Assembly: GCF_002901445.1 (NCBI RefSeq)
Contig: NZ_PPPD01000001.1
Span: forward strand, 124,001 to 188,000
Length of the DNA: 64,000 nt
DNA from: Deinococcus koreensis
GTDB taxonomy: Bacteria > Deinococcota > Deinococci > Deinococcales > Deinococcaceae
Direction of reading: 5' to 3'
Below, in pieces: positions 26,510-42,048 of the stretch. Numbering within the stretch: the stretch's first letter is position 1; each line of letters begins with the position of its first letter. A model generated the notes under the pieces. It did no database searches. It was not told the DNA's origin and saw nothing but the letters and a program-made list of their open reading frames with translations. The position numbers were made by a program, and so were the translations under genes.

Positions 26510-27216
26510 TCAGGGAGTGGTCGGCCCCGACGCCCTTCTCCCCTGCCGACCAGTACGAGCCGGCTTCCGCATCAGATACCGCACCAGGAAGAGCGCGGCG
26601 ACGATGGCCGCCACGACCAGCGGCGGCGTGTGATCCTTCTTCACGCCCCAGTAGTAGTGCAGCACGCCCAGGCTCACCGCCGCGTAGGCGAGCTGGTGAA
26701 GCCGCGTCCAGCGCGCGAAGCCCAGGCGTTTCACGGCAGCCGACGTGCTGGTCAGGGCCAGCGGCACCAGCAGCAGCAGCGCCGTGAAGCCGGCGGTCAC
26801 GAAGGGCCGCTTGACCACATCCTCGGCCATCGCGCTCAGGGTGAAGCCGTGGTCGAACAGGTAGATCAGGAAGTGCAGCACGCCGTAGCCGAAGGCCAGC
26901 AGGCCCAGCGTCCTGCGGATCCGGGCGGGCCACGTCCAACCCCGGCCCGATGGGCTCAGGCGGGCGCTGAGGAGCCGCGCGGGCGTGCAGGCCAGCGAGA
27001 GCACCAGCAGGGCCAGGGTCAGCAGCCCGGTCTGCAGGGTGGCCCGCTGGATGGGATTGGCGCCCAGTGCGCCGCTCAGGGCGTCCATCACGAGGACGAC
27101 CGCCGGTACGAGGCCGCCCACCGTGACGGCCGGCACCAGCCAGCCCAGGGGCCGGGCGACCGGACGTGGCTGCGCCGCCGGGGCCGCGCGCCGCGCCGTG
27201 CCTGCCGGACGCTCCA

Positions 27217-27217
<1 letters not shown>
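26510..27217 (-). CDS. msrQ: Haem b membrane subunit MsrQ (YedZ)
   Basis: Membrane cytochrome that hands quinol-derived electrons to MsrP for repair of methionine sulfoxide in envelope proteins. 235 residues, about six membrane segments. Typical motifs: LSLACTPARLL near residue 74, RRTLGLLAFGYGVLHFLIYL near residue 98 (haem-ligand His) and WTRLHQLAYAAVSLGVLHYYWGVKKD near residue 172 (two further conserved His). The N-terminus carries an Arg/Pro/Ala-rich tail of about 25 residues. Its ATG overlaps the msrP stop by one base (TGATG). Confidence 0.9.
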
Positions 27218-28221
<1,004 letters not shown>

Positions 28222-28392
28222 GGAGAACCTCCTCAAGCAGTGATACGGAGTCTGGCGCGGTTTGGATCAATCGACCGTCGGCCCACCTACCGAATCCCGA
28301 TCCGGCTCCCGCCCGGCCGCTTCCGTTGCCCTTCCCCCCAGCCCTTCCGGACGCCACAATGGACAGCAGTTCCATTCTCCCCCGGAGGCTCC

Positions 28393-29562
28393 ATGAAGAA
28401 AACCCTGCTCACGGCCCTGCCCCTCAGTCTCGCCCTGCTCTCGACCGCCGGTTCGCCCGACGCCCAGGCCCAGACCGAGGCCAAACTCAAGGCCTGTTTC
28501 ATCTACGTCGGCCCGGTGGGCGACATCGGCTGGAGTTACGCCCACGACGAGGCGCGCAAGAAGACCGAGAAGGCGCTGCCCTGGCTGGAGACCAAGTACG
28601 TGGAGAGCGTGCCCGAGGGCCAGGCCACGCCCGTCATCGACCGGCTGGTGAAGGACAACTGCAAGGTTATCTTCACCACCTCCTTCGGCTTCATGGATCA
28701 GACGCTGGAGGCCGCCAAGAAGTACCCGAACGTGATGTTCATGCACGCGTCGGGCTTCAAGCGCGCTCCCAACATGGGCACCTACATGGCCGACTTCTAC
28801 CAGATCTACTACCTGAACGGCATGATGGCCGCCGCCGTGAGCAAGACCGACAAGCTGGGGTACGTCGCCGCCTTCCCGGTGCCGGAACTCAAGCGGCACA
28901 TCTCCGCCTTCGCGCTGGGCGCCCGCGCCGTGAACCCCAAGGCGACCGTGAACGTCAAGTGGATCAACGCCTGGTTCGATCCCAACAAGGCCCGCGAGGC
29001 CGCAGAGGCCCTGATCAGCGAGGGCAACGGCGCGCTGGCCTTCACCGAGGACACCGCGACCGTGGTACAGACGGCCGCCAGCCGCAAGGTGCCCTCGTTC
29101 GCGCACTACTCACCCATGTACAAGTTCGCCCCCGACTACGTGGTCAGCGGCCAGCTCGTCCACTGGGAGAAGATCTACATCGACTTCCTGACCAAGGTGC
29201 GGAACAAGACCTTCACCACCAGGAATCTGGACAAGGTGGACTACTGGAACCTGCTGCGCGGCGGCTCGGTGGAACTGGGCGCCCAGGACGGCATGGCGGT
29301 CAATCCCAAGTGGGTGCCCGCGCTCAAGGCCAAGATGGTCACCGTGGCCGGCAAACAGGTCAGCGTCTACGACCGTGTCATGCAGCTCAAGGCCGAGATG
29401 GAGTCGGGCGGCAAGTTCGACCCCTATGCCGGCCCGATCAAGGATCGCAACGGCATCCTGCGCGTGCCCGCCGGCAAGGTGGCCTCGGTGGCCGACCTGA
29501 ACAACATGGCCTGGGTCGCCCAGGGCGTGGTCGGCCAGGTGGCGGACGAACCCAAGAAGTAA
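28393..29562 (+). CDS. BMP family substrate-binding protein (PnrA-like)
   Basis: Periplasmic receptor of the BmpA/PnrA family, which binds purine nucleosides. 389 residues with a signal peptide ending near residue 27 (DAQAQ). Family motifs: [21 protein letters not shown] near residue 36, [20 protein letters not shown] near residue 92, and [22 protein letters not shown] near residue 157. GGAGG lies four bases before the ATG. It is the natural partner of the ATPase and two permeases at 21.4-25.0 kb although 3.4 kb and five genes separate them. Confidence 0.9.
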   Translation: MKKTLLTALPLSLALLSTAGSPDAQAQTEAKLKACFIYVGPVGDIGWSYAHDEARKKTEKALPWLETKYVESVPEGQATPVIDRLVKDNCKVIFTTSFGFMDQTLEAAKKYPNVMFMHASGFKRAPNMGTYMADFYQIYYLNGMMAAAVSKTDKLGYVAAFPVPELKRHISAFALGARAVNPKATVNVKWINAWFDPNKAREAAEALISEGNGALAFTEDTATVVQTAASRKVPSFAHYSPMYKFAPDYVVSGQLVHWEKIYIDFLTKVRNKTFTTRNLDKVDYWNLLRGGSVELGAQDGMAVNPKWVPALKAKMVTVAGKQVSVYDRVMQLKAEMESGGKFDPYAGPIKDRNGILRVPAGKVASVADLNNMAWVAQGVVGQVADEPKK

Positions 29563-29568
29563 GCGGAA

Positions 29569-29615
29569 GGCAGATGGCAGATGGCTCGAGATTTTCAAGC
29601 CATCTGCCATCTGCC
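29569..29615. terminator. 18-bp perfect hairpin built from GGCAGAT repeats
   Basis: The left arm at 29569-29586 contains GGCAGATGGCAGATGGCT and pairs perfectly with 29598-29615 across an 11-base loop. It lies between the convergent BMP and metallo-hydrolase genes and probably ends transcription from both sides. Its arms use the same 7-bp unit as the tandem repeat at 24051. Confidence 0.65.
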
Positions 29616-29630
29616 ATTGGCCTTCTACAC

Positions 29631-30269
29631 CTAGTCGTCCCGCACTGCCCGCGCCCGCACCTGCCCAGGGGTCAGGGCTGCGCCGTGGCCGGGGAGGACA
29701 GCGCGCAGATCCATGGCGGCCATCCGCCGGAGGGTCCGCAGGGCCTGGGCGTGGTCGGCGTTGTAGGCGGCTCTGGGAAGGTGGGCGCCGTCCGGGCCGC
29801 CCACCACGGCGTCTCCGGCGACCAGCACGCCGTCCCGGAACACGCCGATCTGGCCCGCCGTGTGGCCGGGCAGATGGACGACCTGCCAGCCGGCCAGAGC
29901 CTCGCCCGGGTGGATGTCGGTGAGCTGGTGGGCTCCGAGCTTCCGGTGCGCCTGCGAGATCAGACGGCCCAGCGCCGGCCGTCCCGCCGGATAGGGCAGG
30001 TCGTGTACCGCTCCCGTCAGCCCTGGACGCTCCAGCGGGTGCGCCAGCACGGGCACGCCCAGGCGGGCCGCGACCCAGGCGCCGCCCGCGTGATCGACAT
30101 GGGCGTGGGTCAGCAGCACGGCGTCCGGCCGGAAGGCGCGCAGCACCCCCGCGTACCGCGCAGCGTAGGGCAGCGCCCCGGCATCGACCACCAGCCGGCC
30201 CTGCGGCGTACTCAGCAGGTAGACGTTGGCGTAGAGCCGCTGCACCGACACGTTCACGGCGCTGATCAT
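29631..30269 (-). CDS. MBL-fold metallo-hydrolase
   Basis: Metallo-beta-lactamase-fold hydrolase with a binuclear metal site, 212 residues. Metal motifs: [12 protein letters not shown] (HxHxDH) near residue 56, [12 protein letters not shown] near residue 130, LVAGDAVVG near residue 147 and LPGHGAAL near residue 192. The layout matches the glyoxalase II-like group that hydrolyses small esters or lactones. I took ATG 30269 because the longer frame upstream is antisense to the next gene. No substrate evidence. Confidence 0.83.
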   Translation of the reverse strand: MISAVNVSVQRLYANVYLLSTPQGRLVVDAGALPYAARYAGVLRAFRPDAVLLTHAHVDHAGGAWVAARLGVPVLAHPLERPGLTGAVHDLPYPAGRPALGRLISQAHRKLGAHQLTDIHPGEALAGWQVVHLPGHTAGQIGVFRDGVLVAGDAVVGGPDGAHLPRAAYNADHAQALRTLRRMAAMDLRAVLPGHGAALTPGQVRARAVRDD

Positions 30270-30338
30270 GGCACGGGCGCTGTCCAGACGCCGTGTGGAG
30301 CCTTTGCCTTTCCGCCGGTGTTCTACACTGCGCCCACC

Positions 30339-30901
<563 letters not shown>

Positions 30902-30902
<1 letters not shown>

Positions 30903-31059
30903 TAGCGGTCACCAGATCAGTTGAAGGTGTGCACCTTCAATGGATCTGGGGCGAGCGGACTGGGACAGCTCGAAGAGAGCGAGTGACTGAGGCCCACAGC
31001 GGCCTACGTGGAGCCCAAGGGGGGGCAGTTCACCCGGAGGCGGAACGGAATACCGCTGT
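30902..31059 (+). mobile_element. MITE-like element, copy 1
   Basis: A ~158 bp element whose ends read ATAGCGGTCACCAGA and, inverted, ACAGCGGTATTC. Just inside the left end is a hairpin (CCAGATC with GATCTGG enclosing TTGAAGGTG with CACCTTCAA). The right 64 bases, from 30996, match copy 2 at about 55 of 60 positions by eye. It starts on the stop codon of the AhpD-like gene and ends 12 bases before the stop of the next gene. No open frame. Confidence 0.7.
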
Positions 31060-31070
31060 GAGACCGGGCT

Positions 31071-31931
31071 TTATTCCCCGCCGCGCTTGTAGCCGGTCGC
31101 CCGCCAGCCACAGCCTTCGCGCACCAGATTCACCGTGCCCCCATAGGTGCCGCTGACCTTTTCCCCGGTGGCGGTCTTGGTGGCGGTGATCCTCACCGAG
31201 CCGCTGACCTGAGCCGAGTTGCCGTTGATGCCCACGCCTGCGACCGAGATGCTGTAGCCCACGTTGCTGTAGACCGAACCATAGGCACTGGCCGCCGCCG
31301 ACAGCCCCTCGTCGGCGGCCGCCGATGCCGCGCCACGGGCCGAGCCAATGTCCTGTTCGGCCGTCAGTTTGCATTCGGCCGGAGCCGAGCCCGCGTAGGT
31401 CGTGGTGTTGCCGGTGCCGTCGTCGAGGGTCAGGGGCGCGGGGATCGAGCCCTGGAGCTTCACGTTGTCCACGTTGATGCGGTAGCTCAGGCCCAGGGCC
31501 AGGCGCGGGCCATAGACGGGCTGCAGCACGGTATTGATGCGCTGGACGCCCGCTTCGAGGTAGGCCTCGACCGGCAGCAGCGCGATCCCGTAGCGGGCGC
31601 CCAGGCCACCGTGCAGCACGCTGGACTTGTTCTGCAGGTCGGCGCCGATCAGGGCGTAGGTGGTCACGTTCCCGGCGCGGAACAGGTCGTAGCTCAGGCC
31701 GGCCCCGAAGGCCACCGTGCCGGAGCGGCCTTCTAGATTGCTGGTGCAGTAGGCGGCCTGGGCGTAGGCCCCGACCTTATCGGCCTGGATGCCTGCGCGG
31801 ACGCCCGCGACCTGACATCCCAGGCTCAGGCTGCTGTTCAGCCCCAGTTTCGCGTCTACGGCGTGGGCGTGGCCGCTCAGGGCCAGGGTGGAGGGAAGAA
31901 GGAGGGCCAGCAGGGTTTTCGAGGAAGACAT
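31071..31931 (-). CDS. Exported protein of unknown function, possible outer-membrane beta-barrel
   Basis: 286 residues with a signal peptide ending near residue 24 (SGHAHA). Residues 25-155 show alternating hydrophobic strands with Gly/Tyr pairs (LGLNSSLSLG, VGAYAQAAYC, TYALIGADLQ, RLALGLSYRIN) as in small beta-barrel or opacity-type proteins. The C-terminal part has SVYSNVGYSISVAG and ends in a region with two cysteines. No family recognised. It is convergent with MITE-like copy 1. Confidence 0.6.
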   Translation of the reverse strand: MSSSKTLLALLLPSTLALSGHAHAVDAKLGLNSSLSLGCQVAGVRAGIQADKVGAYAQAAYCTSNLEGRSGTVAFGAGLSYDLFRAGNVTTYALIGADLQNKSSVLHGGLGARYGIALLPVEAYLEAGVQRINTVLQPVYGPRLALGLSYRINVDNVKLQGSIPAPLTLDDGTGNTTTYAGSAPAECKLTAEQDIGSARGAASAAADEGLSAAASAYGSVYSNVGYSISVAGVGINGNSAQVSGSVRITATKTATGEKVSGTYGGTVNLVREGCGWRATGYKRGGE

Positions 31932-32025
31932 CTGCCCAGCGTTCTAACACGACTGAGCGCCCGGTTTCACCACACCACAGCTGAGCCTCCCCCGGACGGG
32001 TGGAGCCGGCCTGCCCTCAACCCGG

Positions 32026-33140
<1,115 letters not shown>

Positions 33141-33144
<4 letters not shown>

Positions 33145-34346
33145 GCGCGCACCTGGGCGAGTTCGCGTGCCCGTGAGCGCGCCCACAGGTCGGTGCCCTG
33201 CAGCGCGTCCCAGCTCAGCTCGCCGGCCGGCGTCTCGTCCAGCACCTGCTCGATCAGCCGCGGGATGTCGAGATACCCGATCCGCCCGGCCAGGAAGGCC
33301 TCCACGGCGATCTCGTCGGCCGCGTTCAGGGCGACGGGCTTCAGGCCGCCCTCCTCGCCCGCGCGGTAGGCCAGCCCCAGGCAGGGGAAGCGGCCGAAGT
33401 CGGGCTCGCGGAACTCCCAGCTGCCGCGCAGGGGCCACGACAGGTGCGTGCCGACCTCGCCCCCCCGCCGGGCGCCACGCACGTCGCCGGGGCGGGTCAT
33501 GCCGGTGGGCGCCGCGTCGATGGCGAAGGCGATGGGCAGGCGCATGTCGGTCGGGCCGAACTGCGCCTTCAGGCTGCCGTCGCGGAAGCGCACCGCCGCA
33601 TGCACCAGGCTCTGCGGATGCACGACCACGCCCACCTGTGACATCGGCAGGCCGTACAGGGAGGCGCACTCCATGACCTCCAGCCCCTTGTTCATCAGCG
33701 TGGAGGAGTCGATGGTGACCTTGGGCCCCATGCTCCAGGAGGGATGCCTGAGCGCCTGCTCGGGGGTCACGCCCCGCAGGTCGGCGGGGCCGTCTCGGAA
33801 GGGACCGCCAGACGCCGTGAGGATCACCTCGGCCACGTCGGCGATGTCCTCACCGCCCAGGCACTGGTAGACCCCGGTGTGCTCGGAATCGACCGGCACG
33901 ACCCGCCCGCCGCCCTGCGCCGCCGCCTCCCACATCAGGTGCGCCGCCGTGACCATCGCCTCCTTGGTCGCCAGCGCCACCGCCTGACCGGCCAGCAAGG
34001 CCGCTCGGGTGGGGGCCAACCCGATCAGGCCGCTCATGGCGTTCACGACCACGTCGGCGGGGCGCGCGGCGGCCTCCGAGGCGTCCGCGATCAGCTCCAC
34101 CCCGCCCAGCCCTGCCCCTGCGAAGCGCCCCCGCGCCTGGGCATACACCGCCTCGTCCACGCTGACCAGCGCCGGGCGGAATTCGCGCACCTGGGCTTCC
34201 AGCACGTCCAGATTGCGTCCAGCCGCCAGCACGCCGACCACGTAGCCACGCTCTCGGGCCACGTCCAGCGCCTGCTTGCCGATACTGCCGGTGCTGCCCA
34301 GTACCGTCAGCCGTAACCCACTCGGTTTCACCACACTCGGATTCAT
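33141..34346 (-). CDS. dxr: 1-deoxy-D-xylulose 5-phosphate reductoisomerase
   Basis: NADPH-dependent second enzyme of the MEP isoprenoid pathway. 401 residues. NADPH-binding [14 protein letters not shown] at the N-terminus, [11 protein letters not shown] near residue 125, [14 protein letters not shown] near residue 149 and the substrate loop [11 protein letters not shown] near residue 180, [21 protein letters not shown] near residue 210. I chose ATG 34346 because the earlier ATG would add a Pro-rich tail with no promoter; CATGCT lies eight bases upstream. Overlaps rseP by four bases. Confidence 0.93.
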
Positions 34347-34410
34347 CGTGTCCAAGCATGGCGCATCGGGGGCGGGAAGAGTGTGCGAAGGCGCTCGGCC
34401 GGGCACTGTT

Positions 34411-34459
34411 CACATCACCGGGCACACCAGTCACATCAGCCGGCACACCAGCGGGCACA

Positions 34460-34466
<7 letters not shown>
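34411..34466 (+). repeat. Imperfect 21-bp tandem repeat between dxr and cdsA
   Basis: Two units starting CACATCA (34411-34431 and 34432-34452) differ at three positions; a partial third unit runs into the 3' end of cdsA. No gene function suggested. Confidence 0.5.
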
Positions 34467-35293
<827 letters not shown>

Positions 35294-35409
35294 GCCCGCT
35301 CCTGGCCTCGCGGCCCCGGCCCTGGCCGCGTGAGCCCAAACGGCGCGTGGAACGCCAGCCGGGGCCTGAGCCCGCCCGCCGCGTTCCACGATCCAGACGC
35401 CGAAGGTGC

Positions 35410-35963
<554 letters not shown>

Positions 35964-36033
35964 ACGCTGGCCTCCTTCTCTGAGGAACGGGGATGAGAGC
36001 TTGACGGATTGTAGCGCGGGGGCGGGGCAGGCC

Positions 36034-37670
<1,637 letters not shown>

Positions 37671-37711
37671 GGTGTTGCCTCCTAGTGATCTGCCTGGCCT
37701 GGGGCCATCCG

Positions 37712-37753
37712 AAAAAAGGGGGCGCGGCCCGCTCACCGCGCAGCGCCGCCCCC
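37712..37753 (-). terminator. Terminator/attenuator between rpsB and tsf
   Basis: On the minus strand a G-rich arm (GGGGGCGGCGC) pairs with GCGCCCCC followed by six T, about 20 bases after the rpsB stop. Confidence 0.65.
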
Positions 37754-37774
37754 TTTGTCGTGAAGTTCGGGGGT

Positions 37775-38569
37775 TTAGCTGCGGCCCTGCGTGGTGGTCA
37801 GCTCGGCCGTGTCGCCCATTTCGCCCTGTTCGGCGGCTTCCATCTCGGGGGTCTCGCCGTCCACACGCGCCGCCGCCACGTCCTCGCCGCCGCCGCGCGC
37901 CTCGACCAGCAGGTCGCCGATGCGGTGCGTGATCAGCTGGATGGAGCGGATCGCGTCGTCGTTGCCGGGCACGATGTAGTCGATGACGTCCGGATCGGAG
38001 TCGGTGTCGGCCAGGGCGATCACGGGGATGCCCAGCTTGTTCGCTTCCTGCACGGCGATGACTTCCTTGGTCGGGTCGACCACGAAGATCGCGTCGGGCA
38101 GGCGGTTCATCTTGCGGATGCCGCCCACGAAGCGCAGCAGCCGCTCGCGCTCGTTGCCCAGCTCGATGCGCTCGGCCTTGGGACGGTCGTTGATGCGGCC
38201 CGACTCCTCCATCTCCTCGAGTTCATTCAGCCGGTCGACCCGGGTGCGGATGGTCTTGAAGTTGGTGAGCATCCCGCCCAGCCAGCGGCTGGTCACGAAG
38301 GGCATCCCTGTGCGGCGGGCCTCCAGTTCCACGATCTCCTGGGCCTGCTTCTTGGTGCCGACGAACAGGATCACGCCGCCGCGCTCGGCCAGTTCCTTGA
38401 TGAAGTCGAACGACCGGTCTACCTGCTTGAGGGTCTTCTGGAGGTCGATGATGAAGATGCCGTTGCGCTCGGCGAAGATGAAGCGCTTGAACTTGGGGTT
38501 CCAGCGCTTGGTTTCGTGACCGAAGTGAACCCCGGCTTCCAGCAGTTGCTTCATGGAGATATAAGACAT
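37775..38569 (-). CDS. rpsB: 30S ribosomal protein S2
   Basis: Small-subunit ribosomal protein. 264 residues. Diagnostic segments: MKQLLEAGVHFGHETKRWNPKFK, YIFGERNGIFIIDLQKT-type start, FVGTKKQAQE, RWLGGMLTNF and DPTKEVIAVQEANKLGIPVIALADTDSDPD. An acidic/alanine-rich C-terminal tail of about 35 residues is longer than in E. coli. ATG 38569 has AGGAG nine bases upstream; the long 5' frame is not coding. A strong promoter gives a leader of about 130 bases, where S2 autoregulation could act. Confidence 0.95.
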   Translation of the reverse strand: MSYISMKQLLEAGVHFGHETKRWNPKFKRFIFAERNGIFIIDLQKTLKQVDRSFDFIKELAERGGVILFVGTKKQAQEIVELEARRTGMPFVTSRWLGGMLTNFKTIRTRVDRLNELEEMEESGRINDRPKAERIELGNERERLLRFVGGIRKMNRLPDAIFVVDPTKEVIAVQEANKLGIPVIALADTDSDPDVIDYIVPGNDDAIRSIQLITHRIGDLLVEARGGGEDVAAARVDGETPEMEAAEQGEMGDTAELTTTQGRS

Positions 38570-38703
38570 CTGTGCTCCTGAGCGTTGCAGTGGGAAGAAG
38601 TCTGCCGTCCATGTGCCAGCCCCGCACCTGCGTGCGTTGTTCAGGCCAGGCCGTGCGCGACGCTCCAGCACGCACAGCGGGTCACAGGGGCACCCAAACG
38701 GAG

Positions 38704-38733
38704 AGTATACAGGATCGGGCCTGGGGTGGACAA
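38704..38733 (-). promoter_or_regulatory. Promoter of rpsB
   Basis: Minus strand: TTGTCC at 38733-38728 and TATACT at 38709-38704, spacer 18, with TG just ahead of the -10. Start of transcription expected near 38697, about 130 bases before the gene. Confidence 0.6.
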
Positions 38734-39139
38734 ACGGTGGAGGACAGGGCGACACAGTGAGTGCGGTGGTTTCTTGGGTAACGCTGCACAGCACCCCACT
38801 GCTCAGGGGCTATGCCCGCCCGTCACCTCCGATGTCAGCCCCCCCTTCCTGCGGGCGCTGTCAGTCCAGAGGAGCCAGGAGAGGCCTGCCAGCCGTGCTT
38901 TCTCTTGCCTCCCTTCTCAGGGGAGGTGGCGCGGAGCGCCGGAGGGGTCGCCTTCCGGTCAGCCATCAAGGGCAGAGCCTGTGACTGTACGCTCCCCTGG
39001 GAAGAGGCTGACGGATCTGCCCCATGTTGCAGCTTCGTTCTGCCCATCGGCCCGTTGACCGACCCCCGAAGCTCCACCACGGCCAACTCCGCTGGAAACC
39101 AACCCGAGCCAGCGTCTCAGCCGGACTTCACCTCGCCCA
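38734..39139. other. Gene-free region between rpsB and the kinase gene
   Basis: About 400 bases without a convincing gene on either strand. A G+C-rich stretch near 38921-38960 (AGGGGAGGTGGCGCGGAGCG then CCGGAGGGG) has the look of a dispersed genomic repeat, but no second copy is seen in this window. Confidence 0.4.
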
Positions 39140-39955
39140 TCAGGAACCTCCCAGCTCGCCCGCCGCCATCTGCGCGATCTCGATCTGCCGGGCCGCCGCC
39201 GCCTCGTCCCCGTCCTCCAGATGCCACGCGGCCGACAGACCCGAGTAGGCGACGATCCAGCGCAGCAGGCGCGAGCGCTCCAGTCCGGCAGCCTGCGACA
39301 CGATCCGAACCTGCCGGGCCAGCCGGCCGGGCCGCAGCGCCCAGGCCTGGGTCGGGTTGCTGAGGATGTTCGCGTAGTCGTAGCCGCGCTCCCCGAGAAT
39401 CCCCTTGGGGTCGATGGCCAGCCAGCCGCAATCACCCCTCAGACCAGGGCTGTGCAGCACATTGGCGTGGTGGATGTCGCCGTGCAGGGGCCGGACGTCC
39501 TGTGGGTCGTCCAGCAGCCCGGTCGCCACCGTCCAGCAGTCCATCAGGGTGCCCCCGGCTGGCGCTGCCGCCTCCAGGGCGCGGAACCAGCGGCGCAGGG
39601 GAACAAGGTCGGGCCAGGGTTCCCCGCGAGGTTCATGCAGGCGGGCGACGGCCCTGCACAGCACCCGGCTCGCCTCGTCGTCCTGGCCCTCGTCCACCCA
39701 CGCCGCGAGTGAGGGCTCGGGGCTCAGCCGCTCCATGAGCAGGGCCGCGCCCTCGTGGGCATAGACCCGCGCGGCCCCGCGCCCGGCCCACCAGACCATC
39801 AGGCGGTGGCCGCGCTCCTCTTCGTCCAGGCGCGCCAGCTTGAGCATGGCGGCCTGGCCCTCCCAGACCACGGGCAGGAGGTCGCTGCTCGCGGTGTGGA
39901 TGGCCCCGCCGTCGGGGAGGAGGTTCCAGCGGGCCAGCCAGGGGGCGAAGCTCAT
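39140..39955 (-). CDS. Aminoglycoside 6-phosphotransferase-like kinase (APH(6)/HUR family)
   Basis: Kinase-fold protein of the streptomycin 6-kinase/hydroxyurea-resistance family, 271 residues. Catalytic loop LHGDIHHANVL near residue 157 and the metal-binding region WLAIDPKGILGERGYDYANIL near residue 177 are as in that family. Chromosomal members may act on cell metabolites rather than drugs; resistance cannot be claimed. ATG 39955 is six bases after GATACT. The frame upstream of it is antisense to uppP. Confidence 0.8.
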   Translation of the reverse strand: MSFAPWLARWNLLPDGGAIHTASSDLLPVVWEGQAAMLKLARLDEEERGHRLMVWWAGRGAARVYAHEGAALLMERLSPEPSLAAWVDEGQDDEASRVLCRAVARLHEPRGEPWPDLVPLRRWFRALEAAAPAGGTLMDCWTVATGLLDDPQDVRPLHGDIHHANVLHSPGLRGDCGWLAIDPKGILGERGYDYANILSNPTQAWALRPGRLARQVRIVSQAAGLERSRLLRWIVAYSGLSAAWHLEDGDEAAAARQIEIAQMAAGELGGS

Positions 39956-39961
39956 TGCGAT

Positions 39962-39967
39962 AGTATC
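39962..39967 (-). promoter_or_regulatory. -10 box for the APH(6)-like gene
   Basis: GATACT ends six bases before the ATG at 39955. Confidence 0.4.
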
Positions 39968-40018
39968 CACACCCCTGCTGCACCTTTCGGCGGACGCCCC
40001 CGCCTGACCCGGAGGTGT

Positions 40019-40024
40019 TAGGCT
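40019..40024 (+). promoter_or_regulatory. -10 box for uppP
   Basis: TAGGCT ends nine bases before the ATG at 40034. Confidence 0.35.
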
Positions 40025-40033
40025 CACGCCGGT

Positions 40034-40857
<824 letters not shown>

Positions 40858-40858
<1 letters not shown>

Positions 40859-40996
40859 CAGCGGTACTCCGTTCCGCCTACGGGTGAACAACACCCCCTT
40901 GGGCTCCACGTAGGCCGCTGTCTGTGGCGGTGACTCACTCCGTTCTCCCCAGACTGATTGACGGCCTTGACCGTCAATCAGTCTGGTTACCGCTGT
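40858..40996 (-). mobile_element. MITE-like element, copy 2
   Basis: 139 bp bounded by ACAGCGGTA at 40858-40866 and TACCGCTGT at 40988-40996, perfect 9-bp terminal inverted repeats. In opposite orientation to copy 1. Near the right end, 40950-40987 forms a 16-bp perfect stem (CCAGACTGATTGACGG arm) with a six-base loop. The outer left half matches copy 1. It begins on the last base of the uppP stop codon. Confidence 0.75.
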
Positions 40997-41014
40997 GAGG
41001 CCGCCGGCGTCTGG

Positions 41015-41020
41015 CACAAT
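41015..41020 (+). promoter_or_regulatory. -10 box for the DUF3445 gene
   Basis: CACAAT ends six bases before ATG 41027. The -35 region falls on the end of MITE-like copy 2. Confidence 0.35.
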
Positions 41021-41026
41021 CCGTCC

Positions 41027-42019
41027 ATGGCCCCGCCGACCGTCTACCGCCCATTCCTGGGGGGCGTGTACGCCGTGTCGGCGGGGCTGTTCCGGCTGGG
41101 CAGCCAGCCGATCCCCTGGCGCGAGGACGGCCGGCCCGAAACCCACACCTTCGCGCTGGACGATACCTATGCGCGCTTCGTGGCCAGCAAGGCCGCCGCC
41201 CACCACCGCGCCCTGCACGAGTACGCCGGCGAGGCGAACCTGAGCCCGGCGCTGCGGCACGCCGCCCTGTCGTTCATCGCCCGGACGCTGGCCGACGAGA
41301 GCGGCGGCGCCATGAGCTGGGACGGCCGCACCTTCTCGAATGCGCTGCTGGGCTGGTCGGCCGACCTGGATCTCCGGCGCGGCAGCGTGGAGCAGCTGCG
41401 CCGCTCGGACGCGCCGCTGGGTGAACGGGTAGCCGATCTGGCGCCCGTGAACGCCCTGGATCTGCTGGGCCTGTGCGCCCCGGAGGATCTGGCCCTGATC
41501 GCCCGGGGGCCGGGCGGCGACTGGCTGGCCGCCACCCACGTCCTGAGCCCGCAGCACTGGGATCCGCGCGACAAACTGGGGCGCGATTTCGTCCGGGTGC
41601 ACGCGCCGGTGGCGGGCAGCGGCCCCATGAACGCCAGCGCCGCGCGGCTGGTGGACGCCGTGATCACCCGTGGGCCCTTCGTGCGCTTCGCGTGGGGCGT
41701 GTCGATGGGCGACCGTCTGGATCACCACCCCGCCGCGCCGCCCGACGCTGACCGGGCTGAGACGACACGCTTTTCCCCCGACGGCGCCTTCCTGCGCGTG
41801 GAGCGCCAGACGCTGACCGGCTTCCCCGAGGCGAGCGGCGCTCTCTTCACCATCCGGCCCTACACGTATCCGCTGCGAGAGGCCGCGCAGACCCCCGATC
41901 AGGCACGCGCGCTCGCCGCCGCGCTGCGAACCATGACCCCCGATCAGGTGGAGTACAAGGGTCTGGGGCCGCTGCTCGACGACCTGCTGGACTGGCTGGG
42001 TGCCCGGGCCGTGGCCTGA
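41027..42019 (+). CDS. DUF3445 / haem-dependent oxidative N-demethylase family protein
   Basis: 330-residue protein of the DUF3445 family, whose characterised members are haem PAS-fold oxidative N-demethylases acting on dimethylamine. Recognised from YRPFLGGVYAVSAGLFRLG at the N-terminus, the central RGPGGDWLAATHVLSPQHWDP near residue 163 with a conserved His, FVRVHAPVAGSG, and the C-terminal LRVERQTLTGFPEASGALFTIRPYTYPL. No methylotrophy genes nearby, so the natural substrate is open. Start set by the -10 box. Confidence 0.8.
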   Translation: MAPPTVYRPFLGGVYAVSAGLFRLGSQPIPWREDGRPETHTFALDDTYARFVASKAAAHHRALHEYAGEANLSPALRHAALSFIARTLADESGGAMSWDGRTFSNALLGWSADLDLRRGSVEQLRRSDAPLGERVADLAPVNALDLLGLCAPEDLALIARGPGGDWLAATHVLSPQHWDPRDKLGRDFVRVHAPVAGSGPMNASAARLVDAVITRGPFVRFAWGVSMGDRLDHHPAAPPDADRAETTRFSPDGAFLRVERQTLTGFPEASGALFTIRPYTYPLREAAQTPDQARALAAALRTMTPDQVEYKGLGPLLDDLLDWLGARAVA

Positions 42020-42035
42020 CTCATGCCGCAGGGCC

Positions 42036-42041
42036 TACACT
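42036..42041 (+). promoter_or_regulatory. -10 box for the barnase-type RNase gene
   Basis: TACACT ends seven bases before GTG 42049. The ATG at 42043 is only one base from the box and thus cannot be part of the transcript in the usual way. Confidence 0.5.
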
Positions 42042-42048
42042 CATGGCC

